Assembly (NCBI GenBank): GCA_011109175.1
Contig: RDEW01000001.1
Location: forward strand, 5,724-69,723
Reading direction: 5' to 3'
Length of the DNA stretch: 64,000 nucleotides
Source: Dicyema japonicum
Lineage: Eukaryota; Dicyemida; Rhombozoa; Dicyemidae
Both the position numbers and the translations under genes were made by a program. Positions 23,283 through 32,944 of the stretch are shown in pieces. The notes below the pieces were generated by a model. It saw only the letters and a program-made list of their open reading frames with translations. It had not been told where the DNA came from and did no database searches. Numbering within the stretch: position 1 is the first letter of the stretch; every line of letters starts with the position of its first letter.

Positions 23283-25069
23283 TACGTGGTCGGGGAATTC
23301 CATCCTGCTCTGACCCCTTCATCAAATCCTAAGAGGTGAGTTTGATCCACAAGCAAGGAGATTACTTCCGAGTTTGCCGAGTTGAGAGACTATTTCCGTA
23401 GGACTGTGGATTCCAGAGTTCTCAATAGCTACATATGTAATTACAACATCTGTTTATTTATTGACCCCGAAAACCACAAGGAAAAAAAGTTATCGTCTGA
23501 TAATGAGATCTCGATGTTCCTGCATATCTGTTTATGATGGCGTCTTATATTTTGAAAAGAATTCCAGATATAATCAGACTTACGGCCCAAGAAGATGCTC
23601 TAAAGACTAGGCTATTTAAAGGAAATTTCGCTGGCGTTCCGCCAGGTGATCCATAATCGAGCCATCATCTCTATACTAACATGGAGCTAACGAACATTAA
23701 AACGAATCGACAAACAATCCCCCAACAATTCTGAAGCACTGATTAGGTCACAATTAGGGCGATTTTTGTCGATAAACTCAACAATTAATATGTTCTTTAA
23801 TGACACTGTAAAAAATCTGATTTTCTTATTCCATCTACCGACTCTAGGATCAATGAGGTCACTAATGCTTAGTCAAACATGATTTTCTCTGCCTAAGTTG
23901 AACAGTAAAGTTTACACAACTTGTTTGAGGGATATCGTTTTACTTCCTTCTATGCAAAGTGTCAGTTTTTCATTATTCCATTTTGGAGTCTGACAAAATT
24001 ATCACCAATATTTTGGTAATAAACGTTTCGGAGAACCAAAAACAACTCGCATTTAATAATCAGATTTTTACCGTTTTTCCCCTTTTTTAAATTAAACATT
24101 ATCCCATATTAAGGCCTTTGTTAAGAAATATCTCTATTGCAGTATTCTATACTCCCATGAATACAATTGGATTCTTTGCTGTGGCTTTCTAATCACTTTG
24201 ATAACCACAAGACGATCAATCTCTTCTCTTGCTCCACCTTCAATTTTCTTCACACAAAATCTATCTGACTAGTCTTTGGGAACGATTACTTTCCGTAGCC
24301 ACTGATCTCCTTCACTTGAAAAGACAGGGGGTAAAATAAATTATTCTCTCACCTTGTCTTCTTAAAAAAGCATAATCAAATAAATAGATAAGCAATAAAT
24401 ATGTGAAATTCGCATGTTAGAATCCCATTTGGGTTTTCTAACCTCAAAAACTCTAAGAAGAGTGCTGAATCCATTAGGTTGTCTGCTTTGAGACATTTTG
24501 CTGGTGAACTGGCGATGTTGGTCACTTGAACAAATGATCTTGTGGCTGCATCCACTTATAATTTGCGAGAATATTTACTAACAAAATAATGGATTCAAGC
24601 ACCAAAACCTTACAGTTAGAATAAGGTAACACTTTGGACAAGGATCGATTCCCTGAGGATGTACAATATCTAAGTGCTTACCTCTGACTAACATTCGGAT
24701 TGAGACTGAGGTTTTCTTTGATAGTATCTCTACTCTACAAGGAATCCCAAAATCCTCATTCATAAGATTGTTGATGATGCTTAATAAAGTATTTTCGAAT
24801 TCGTAGCATTAGTTCATTTGACGCTTTTCAGTTCCAATGCTTAGCTTATTTTTTGTTTCATGTATCATTCAATATGCTTTGCTTACGAAAAAAGACCATC
24901 GACTAAATCCATTTTGATGAGAAAGCCTTCAGAGAAATAGAAGTATGTCGCTATCTCAACCTCCTGTCCTTTACTACTTGTTTAACTATATCTACAAACA
25001 CATTCCACAAACAGAAGAGAATAAATCGTTAAAGTAATATGCATTGCATAATTTCGGCGGAACAACAAG

Positions 25070-25134
25070 GTTAGGCGGTTATCGATGTCACTCGAGTGAC
25101 AATTAGCTATGGGTACAATCCCACATGGTCGGGG
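25070..25134 (+). repeat. tRNA-like (SINE-type) sequence in unit 2
   Basis: Copy of the element at 23217-23282, with GTTATCGATG and GGGTACAATCCCAC variants. It follows an 18 bp deletion just downstream relative to unit 1. Confidence 0.35.
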
Positions 25135-26699
25135 AATTCCATCCTGCTCTGACCCCTTCATCAAATCCTAAGAGGTGCGAGTTTGATCCACAAGCAAGGA
25201 GATTACTTCCGAGTTTGCCGAGTTGAGAGACTATTTCCGTAGGACTGTGGATTCCAGAGTTCTCAATAGCTACATATGTAATTACAACATCTGTTTATTT
25301 ATTGACCCCGAAAACCACAAGGAAAAAAAGTTATCGTCTGATAATGAGATCTCGATGTTCCTGCATATCTGTTTATGATGGCGTCTTATATTTTGAAAAG
25401 AATTCCAGATATAATCAGACTTACGGCCCAAGAAGATGCTCTAAAGACTAGGCTATTTAAAGGAAATTTCGCTGGCGTTCCGCCAGGTGATCCATAATCG
25501 AGCCACCATCTCTATACTAACATGGAGCTGACGAACATTAAAACGAATCGACAAACAATCCCCCAACAATTCTGAAACACTGAGTAGGTCATAATTAGGG
25601 CGATTTTTGTCAATAAAGTCAACAATTAATATGTTCTTTAATGCCACTGTAAAAAATCTGATTTTCTCATTCCATCTACCGACTCTAGGATCAATGAGGT
25701 CACTAATGCTTAGTCAAACATGATTTTCTCTGCATAAGTTGAACAGTAAAGTTTACACAACTTGTTTGAGAAATATCGATTTACTTCCTTCTATGCAAAG
25801 TGTCAGTTTTTCATTATTCCATTTTGGAGTCTGACAAAATTATCACCAATATTTTGGTAATAAACGTTTCGGAGAACCAGAAACAACTCTCATTTAATAA
25901 TCAGATTTATTACCTTTTTTTCCCCTTTTTTAAATTAAACATTATCCATTTAAGGCCTTTGTTAAGAAATATCTCTATTGCAGTATTCTATCCTCATGAA
26001 TACAATGGATTCTTTGCTGTGGCTTTCTAATCACCTTGATAACCACAAGACGATCAACCTCTTCTCTCTTGCTCCACCTTCAATTTTCTCCACACAAAAT
26101 TCTATTCGACTAGTCTTGGGAACGATTACTTTCCGTAGCCACTGATCTCCTTCACTTGAAGACAAAGGATAAATAAATTATTCTCTCACCTTGTCTTCTT
26201 AAAAAAGCATAATCAAATAAATAGATAAGCAACTAAATATGTGAAATTCGCATGTTAGAATCCCATTTGGGTTTTCTAACCTCAAAAACTCTAAGAAGAG
26301 TGCTGAATCTCCATAGGTTGTCTGCTTTGAGACATTTTGCTGGTGAACTGGCGATGTTGGTCACTTGAACAAATGATCTTGTGGCTGCATCAACTTATAA
26401 TTTGCGAGAATATTTACTAACAAAATAATGGATTCAAGCACCAAAACCTTAACAGTTGGAATAAGGTAACACTTTGGACAAGGATCGATTCCCTGAGGAT
26501 GTACAAAATCTCAGTGCTCATCTCTGACTAACATTCGGATTGAGACTGAGGTTTTCTTTGATGGTATCTCTACTCTACAAGGAATCCCAAAATCCTCATT
26601 CATAAGATTGTTGATGATGCTTAATAAAGTATTTTTTCAAAGGAGATTGGCAATAATAGTCCCCCCAACTTTATGACCAGCCTCTCATTTCATAACCAA

Positions 26700-27180
26700 C
26701 TGGTATTAAGTCTAGTTAAACTTAACTTCATAGTGAAATAAAAAATTCCATTCACGTGATCTCTACACCCCCTATAAAGACCTCAACTTGGCACAACTTT
26801 CCTCTTGAGCGCACGCAACACGTATCGGTCATGTAACTGGATGCTCGTAGTCGCACAGGCCCGCTCCTCAGTTCATGCAAAGTAGGAAATCCAAAGGCAT
26901 TGGAGAGGAGAGTTTTCCAGATGTCCATCGCTCCGAATCTTAAAGCCCTTTATTGACTGACTTCGATCTTAATAGAAAGAGACAACGGGACCCAGTAAAC
27001 ACAGCAAGACATGTTCTTAACTTCTTTCCTTGGTTGCGTGCGACTCCAGGAAGTCGCAGTGTTATTAATGGCGGATAAAATTCAGATATTTTCCGGTTTG
27101 AATCTCGCTGCTGTCCATTCTTGTTGAAGGTTCCGTATCTACGATGCTTTCTGGCCTGACGAGTGATGCCGTCATACATG
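26700..27180 (-). mobile_element. LINE 3' end fragment
   Basis: On the minus strand a broken reading frame gives LHDRYVLRALKR and CRDHV. These parallel LPIRTYMGLKK and CRDHV in the plus-strand fragment at about 50.8-51.1 kb. The ATCACGTGA and downstream T-rich sequence fit a shared LINE 3' end. Minus ORFs 26940-27179 and 27065-27295 overlap it and are not recognised as genes. Confidence 0.4.
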
Positions 27181-27370
27181 GTACCTCTACAGCACGAGAT
27201 TGCCTACACCGACTCATAATGATATAACTTAGTAATAAATAGTCAAACAATCTCCAAGAGAGCCACAACCTACTCGATCGACATGAGGATCTCAATTCGA
27301 CGTACTATAATCCTACTTATTTACAAAGACAAGTGTACTCAAACAATACAAATAAAATCATTACAAATAA

Positions 27371-27981
27371 TCACAACTGTCCACACTGGGAAATAACAAC
27401 GGACGTCTTGGGCTTATTATTAGCACCAACAGGCATATTCTCTATTTTCTTCAACACCAAAATCCCCTCAACCAGTCTCCCTTAGCAATAACCAACCATA
27501 CAACCAAATACAACGTGCTTTCTGTCCAAATAAGTGCATCTGCACAAGTTATGAAAAACTGGCATCCGTTCGTATTTTTGCCACTGTTAGCCATCGACAG
27601 CACGCCTGAGTTGTGAGTGCCGTTCAAATCTTCGTCGTTGAACTCACCCCCGTAAATACTAAAGACTCCAGTCCCGTCAGCCTTTATGAAATCCCCTCCT
27701 TGGACCATAAAGTCCTTGATTACTCTGTGGAAGATAGAATCCTTGTAACCGATTGGTACCCCGTCTTTTTTGAACTCACCAGTGCAGAATTGGCTGAGAA
27801 TTTATATGAAATAACTATACCGAAAATTTTCTGCTGTTTTAGGCACTTTATGAGCATAAAGCTCAAATTTTAAACGCCCAGCTTCCTAAAGTTATTTATA
27901 AATTCGTACAAAAGATCCAATTTTAATATCAAAAAATACTACTGGATTATCAGGGTGTAATAAATTATCAAAAATAGACAT
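27371..27981 (-). CDS. PPIH: Cyclophilin, PPIH-type peptidyl-prolyl isomerase, four exons
   Basis: A proline cis-trans isomerase; the PPIH group associates with the U4/U6-U5 snRNP in known animals. Exon 1 (27981-27910) has [12 protein letters not shown]. Exon 2 (27885-27821) reaches VPKTAENFR. Exon 3 (27793-27505) has [24 protein letters not shown] and NGCQFFIT. Exon 4 (27480-27371) ends KIENMP...VVISQCGQL. Introns are 24, 27 and 24 nt, all GT-AG: 27886-27909, 27794-27820, 27481-27504. One base is missing near 27541-27546, between FFITC and LDRKHVVFG; with it the product is about 178 residues, the family's usual length. ATG at 27981-27979 is the first in frame. Introns exclude a processed copy. 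Live gene with a sequence error, or a recent pseudogene. Confidence 0.9.
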
Positions 27982-28157
27982 CCACGTAAACACACGTCGA
28001 CAGAATTTATTTTAAAATTTTATTTTATTTTAAAATTTAATTTAAAAATAAATATTAAATTAATTATGTTCACCAAAAGTCAAATTATCATAAAAAATTA
28101 AGACTGATTTATGTAATTGAAAATGCTTAGTAATTTCACATTCCACATAATCTGTCA

Positions 28158-28409
28158 CTAAATTTTTGCCGAATGAGGTTCCACAGGTATCTCCAATGTC
28201 ACCCATTCTTTTTAACCTCTTTATAAAAAACTCAAATCATCCATAACCTGACATCGTCCAGCAACGATTCCAGTAGTCGCATGAGCTTTCCTCTGCGAAT
28301 AGGTCCATACGATATCCGCCGTTACAACCAATTCTATAAAGGTCGTAGAGACAACATTTTCCGTCTGAAATTCATCCAAAATGATTATTTGCCTCGAAAT
28401 TAATGGCAT
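28158..28409 (-). CDS. Unassigned gene fragment, two exons joined by a 24 nt intron
   Basis: Exon 1 (28409-28232, perhaps starting further upstream) reads LISRQIIILDEFQTENVVS and VVTADIVWTYSQRKAHATTG, to CQVMDDL. Removing 28208-28231 (24 nt, GT-AG) adds KWVTLEIPVEPHSAKI and a stop at 28158. The perfect fit to the genome's usual intron size supports a real gene. I do not recognise the family. It is divergent in sequence but on the same strand as the cyclophilin. Confidence 0.4.
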
Positions 28410-28640
28410 TAGAATCTGTATAAAACTTGAGTCATTTAATTGCGTTCATCGAGATTCTATAATTGAAAACAATTTTCCTCGCCTGCCTGTTCGGCTCTCT
28501 AAGCTGCGCTTTAATACAGTGCACCGTAGATAGCCATAGAGCTTCTCATCTACCCTAACTGTTTATACAAGGCGACATAAATTATGATTATTTAACATTA
28601 AATAAACCAAAAACTCCCATATTAATAATAAGTTAACCAG
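28410..28640. other. Short intergenic stretch
   Basis: No feature recognised between the unassigned gene and the membrane-protein ORF. Confidence 0.4.
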
Positions 28641-28644
28641 ACAA

Positions 28645-29035
28645 TTAATTTTTGTATGTTAATAACCTAAATTTGCCTCTTCTATGCCACAAAACAATTA
28701 CCATGATCATCAATATCAGTAGCAGGAAATCAAAGACAAAGCATAGAATAGATAATATGACTCTCCACTTATTATATGATGGTTTAATATTATTTGTAGA
28801 TGTAACAATGACATTCCGGTTACTATCTGACTGTAGAAATTTGTTTGTAGAGGAAAGTATAACATTCCGGTTACTCAATGATGGTTTATTATTTAGAATT
28901 ATCACTTTTTGTGTAGACAGTTTAGTTTTAATTTGCGTTTGGTTTATATTTGGTGAGGCTCTATTATTTGTTGAATTTACACAAAAAAACGCTAAAATAA
29001 ACAAGTACAATAACTTGGATAGTGAAACAAAGTAG
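28645..29035 (-). CDS. Putative single-pass membrane protein exon (family X, C-terminal part, copy 1)
   Basis: An open frame of about 130 codons without an early ATG. It has a hydrophobic stretch (LLYLFILAFFCVNS), an Asn/Ser/Thr-rich stalk with the repeated pattern NRNVILSSTN / NRNVIVTSTN, a strong membrane segment (LSILCFVFDFLLLILM) and a basic tail (HRRGKFR). The missing ATG suggests it is spliced to upstream exon(s). A 47 nt GT-AG interval (about 29045-29091) would join it in frame to the family X ectodomain. A diverged copy at 31.9-32.3 kb has stops. I do not recognise the family. Confidence 0.45.
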
Positions 29036-29597
29036 CATCTCTGATTTTGATTATTTGGGTTTTTAAACAAGAAATATTGAGAGAAACGTCTGAAGAAAAA
29101 TTTTTAAAAATAGTTTGACAAGAAAAACCAAAAGTTTGAAGAATCAATTGTTGATCAAGTGTAATCGTATGAAAATCAGAGTTATCTTAGAATGAATAAA
29201 TATAGTTACAAATTGATAGTTCTATTTTGTCAAGGTAATATTGCCCACCAGGCACCAAAAAGAACGTAAAATATAAATTAATATCACGTGATGATAAAAT
29301 TAGAACAATTTTATCATTTAATAAAATTTTATATAAGTTTGAATTTTTCTTATTAAATATGAAATTCATATTCTAATATTAATAAATTTACAAACTTTAT
29401 AATTTCACAAATGTTACTTTTATTTTTCACTTTAAGATGCTTCATTTCGAGCATTCCAGGAATATTCACGTATAGTCGTACATGCACTATTATATTATTT
29501 AAATGATCTAGCCACCATTAGTATAAACCATTTGATATGCAATTACAGGACTTATTAAAATAATTAATAATTCATATCCACACAATGATAAAGTGAT
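28992..29597 (-). pseudogene. Family X secreted/ectodomain gene, copy 1, damaged
   Basis: Paralog of 32285-32841. The start codon is ATC instead of ATG (29597-29595), and a one-base loss and stops follow the LSLCGYELLIILISPV signal-like segment. Downstream exons stay open: MNFIFNKKNSNLY, ILSSRDINLYFTFFL, then SDFHTITLDQQLI. Both introns match copy 2 in place: 29373-29395 (23 nt) and 29186-29209 (24 nt). Confidence 0.6.
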
Positions 29598-29689
29598 TTA
29601 TAGGTTATTTTATAAATGTTAAATTATTATTTAATTTAATAAAATTTATTAAAAATATCTCAAATGATGGATAAAAATGTTTGAATTTT

Positions 29690-29835
29690 AATTATGTACC
29701 TTATTCCGAAAAGTGTCTCATTCATACAGAAAATAAGTCAGTTTTTGGAAGGAACACCGAGAAAAAATGAGACAGCTGCTTAAGGAGGCTGGGATCACCT
29801 TGCGGACATCTATTCTCTTTTTTTGTTTGTTAAAT
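29690..29835 (+). mobile_element. LINE C-terminal fragment
   Basis: In broken frames this gives FLEGTPRKN, then KMRQLLKEAGIT. This aligns with the endings at 42043 (NLSILLRRTGIT) and 54499 (RMRILAERIGIT), both on the minus strand. It is only the last part of a LINE protein. Confidence 0.45.
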
Positions 29836-29838
29836 AAC

Positions 29839-30480
29839 TTAGTAAAGTTCTGGATTCGAAAATGAATTGCAGTAAAGCAACATGGTGGAAAGTTCCTTTA
29901 AACACAAAAGGAAGAGACCATATTGATTGCAAGTCTTACCACATAGATTGGACAACCTATAAATGACAGCTATACATTGCATGAGACTTATGTTTCTTGT
30001 CGAAAATAAAGGCAATAGAAATAAAATAAGAAAACTCGACACCATTAGTTGATTCCCGCTTCCTTCAGTAGAGTCCTTGTATTTTGGATCAAACGATTCC
30101 TCCTTATGTTCGTGTCGCTGGTAATTGGAATTTGATAATGATTTGAGGACCCTTTTTTCTGAAAGTGACTTTGAAGGGTGTTAGGTTTTATTAAGAAATA
30201 AACCAGCATATATACCTAGCCGCACTATCTTCAAAGAGGATAAATTATTCATCCCCCAAACCTCGTACATGGACTTCAATCCCAGTTTATGCTAGAAAGC
30301 TCACCTTTATAAGAAATAGGAATATGCTAAACGATCACAAATGCATGATGGAGACACTATTGACTCTTTAAGACAACGTAACATCTCCTTTTACAGAATA
30401 CAACTACAAATAAACAAAAGTGGATCCTCCCAATTGGATGCATCAAACAAAAAAGTTTACACAACTTTCCTTCTGGAAGA
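29839..30480. other. No recognised gene
   Basis: A 68-codon minus ORF (29839-30045) has a hydrophobic start but no family resemblance. Nothing else is visible. Confidence 0.35.
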
Positions 30481-30489
30481 TTCTAAAAC

Positions 30490-31200
30490 TCAGAAAAACG
30501 CACTTGTGAGATGAGGATGGTGCAGCCTTTCCTCCATTACAGAATAGTAAAGAACTCACTAACAAGACTAGTTACAAAAATCGCTAACAAGACTTCTCAA
30601 GTGCGCTTGGAGAAAATGTATCCAGAGACGTTTTTACTAAAAAAGGGTGTTCTGCAGGGCTATGTCCTGGCCCCTATTGTTCAAATCTTATCAGACTTCC
30701 CAACTCTGTCAAACCTAACACTAACTATTAATATACGCGGACCACATCAATCATGGATATGTCTGGGAGGTCGACGCTTTCCCATCTAAAACTCAGGATA
30801 TTTATTGACCGAGTGTAAGACCGGTGTGTCCGGAGAGGGATGAAACTCTCAAAGAGAATTCAAACTTTATAAGAATAAGCCGTTTACAAAGCCATCACAT
30901 ACAAACTTATAGCTAGGAATACCAAGAGTTCGATCACTTCGTTTCCTGCATGTAGTATTCAACCAGGAAAGCTCATTTCAGGTGGAATCAAGCTGACCGT
31001 CAGTGTGGAGACTTTCCTCTTCATTTTTTAAGAGCATAATCCTACAAAAGCTATTGTATAGGTGCAAAGCATGGAATCTATCCACAAAGAAGGAAATGAT
31101 ATTATCAGTACTAGAGAAGTCTAGAAGATCTGCCATAAAGTTAGCGACGTCTTGAGACTGGGAAAACGGGATCCTTGCCCTAATAAAGCAAATAGTTGAA
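30490..31200 (+). pseudogene. Decayed LINE reverse transcriptase
   Basis: 30511-30789 contains KKGVLQGYVLAPIV, the RT motif B region (normally GVPQGSVLAPLLF), preceded by VRLEKMYPETF. The motif C zone has lost YADD. Further on (about 31020-31140) a plus frame gives YRCKAWNLSTKKEM, reminiscent of the RT thumb region. No intact domain remains. Confidence 0.6.
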
Positions 31201-31232
31201 AAATAGATTTGTGGATTCCTACGTAAGAACAC

Positions 31233-31900
31233 ATACTAATTATAAAGATGGGGGACGTCAGAGTGTCCAGGCCGCAAAGGCGGACTAGTTATAACCTCTA
31301 TACCTAACTCCTAATCTAGTTTTTAATAAAGTTTTTCCGTATTTCTAAGATAAGTTTTTGATTATCGCCTTTGTCACATTTTCAATCTTTTTGATAATGT
31401 TGCAATTTTCAATTCTTCTGGTTATCATGGAAGTACATTTTGTGATTCCTTTGGTTTCATTAATGGCAACTGTAACCATATGTTTTGGAGTGATAAGTTT
31501 GACTTATCAGCCTTGACACGAAGAATGACCAGGGTTTTCATGCCATAAGACAAATATTTACAGATTTAAAAAAATAACATAAAAGGATCACATAATAAAA
31601 TATTGAAGCAATTTGGAAGACTAATTTTTTTAAATGACATTGTAATCGTTTTAGATCTCATAATACTTGTATTACACTACTACATATAACTAATTACAGA
31701 GACTTCATTCATAGTAATATCATTCTCTATTATGTGACAATGTCATTTGTTGTATTAACTAAGTCTTAGTGATTATCCAGCAAACTAATTCAAATTCTAA
31801 ATAGTCGATTTTATATGTCATTAAAACACAAAAAATAAACGTCGACTCATCAAAAAATTATACAAGAGACTATAAAATATATCATTTAACATCAAACAAA
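31233..31900. other. No recognised gene
   Basis: AT-rich sequence with no supported feature. Confidence 0.4.
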
Positions 31901-32284
31901 CCAAAAATTCCCATATTAATAATAAGTTAACCAGACAATGAATTAGTGTTTGTTAATAACCTAAATTTATCTCTTCTATGGTATAAAACAATTACTATGA
32001 TTATCAAGACCAAGCCATGAAATCAACGACACAGCAAAGAATGGATTTATTACTTTCTTGTTACTATATGATGGTTTAATATTATTTGTAGGCGAAAGTA
32101 AATTTTCCTGACACTATTTCGATGGTTTAATATTTGGAATTATCATTTTTTGGGTAGACAGTTTATTTTTATTTTCTGTTTTGATAACATTTCGATAGAC
32201 TCTCTTATATGTAGAATTTAAACAATATAGTCCTAAAATAAATAAGTTCAACAACCAATAGAACTAAATTTGATAGTATCTCTA
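31900..32284 (-). pseudogene. Family X membrane part, copy 2, decayed
   Basis: Diverged copy of 28645-29035. LLNLFILGLYCLNS and KLSTQKMIIPN are readable, but an in-frame stop lies before the hydrophobic segment and another in the stalk. The membrane segment is shortened. The ectodomain of this copy is intact, opposite to copy 1. Confidence 0.55.
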
Positions 32285-32841
32285 TTATTGAATATTTTGG
32301 TCCTTAGACAAGAATATGAGAGAAACATCTGAAGAAAATTTATTAAATATAGTTTGACATTCATAGTCATGATTTTCTCGAATCAATTGTTGATCAAGTG
32401 TAATTGTGTGAACATCAGAATGATCTGATAATTAATAAATATAGTACTAATCGATAGTTCTATTTTTGCAAGTAAATATTTTTTTCCAGGTTTCAAAAAG
32501 AACGTAAAACATAAATTAATATCATGTGATGATAGAATTAGGAAAATTGTATCATTAAATTTAATTCTATATAAGTTTGAATTTTCCTCGTTAAATATGA
32601 AATTCATATTCTAATATTAATAACAATTACAAACTTTATAATCTTTCACATATGTTACATTTATGTTTGCTCTTAAAAGTGCTTTATTTCGAGCATTCCA
32701 TAAATAAACACGTTTAGTCATACATGCAAAGTAATAGTTATTTGAATGATTTAACTCACCATTAGTATAAACCATTTGATATGGAATTACAGGACTTATT
32801 AAAATAATTAATAATTCATATCCACACAATGATAAAGTCAT
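32285..32841 (-). CDS. Family X secreted or membrane ectodomain protein, copy 2, three exons
   Basis: Spliced length is 170 codons including the stop. Exon 1 (32841-32635) has an N-terminal hydrophobic signal-like segment (ELLIILISPVIPYQMVY) and an NVT glycosylation motif. Exon 2 (32610-32448) reads NMNFIFNEENSNLYRI, ILSSHDINLCFTFFL and KIELSI. Exon 3 (32424-32285) reads SDVHTITLDQQLI. Introns are 32611-32634 (24 nt) and 32425-32447 (23 nt), GT-AG, at the same positions as in copy 1. Conservation of frame between paralogs supports coding. It could continue into the membrane part through an intron. I know no homologue; the role is unknown, likely at or outside the cell surface. Confidence 0.6.
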
Positions 32842-32944
32842 TTATAGGTTATCTTTTATTTATTAATAGGTTATTTTATAAATATTAAATTATTATTAAT
32901 TCAATAAAATTTATTAAAAATATCTCAAATGATGTATTTAGCTA

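Larger units (their letters stand above)
22947..26636 (+). repeat. Tandem duplication, two units of about 1.85 kb
   Basis: Unit 1 (22947-24796) and unit 2 (24797-26636) both start GAATTCGTAGCATTAGTTC and end CTTAATAAAGTATTTT. They differ by scattered substitutions and indels of one to about fifteen bases. ORFs such as 25453-25647 (minus) and 25800-26030 (plus) are not kept in frame in both units, so I do not call genes here. Each unit includes a tRNA-like stretch. Confidence 0.9.

Noticed and set aside
25453-26030. ORFs in the 1.85 kb tandem units considered as genes
   Set aside because: Indels between the two units shift or close the frames, and no family resemblance was found.
29150-29180. 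GATCAAGTGTAAT resembling the U2 snRNA start
   Set aside because: It lies in family X coding sequence and is conserved there as LDQQLI codons on the other strand; no further U2 features follow.
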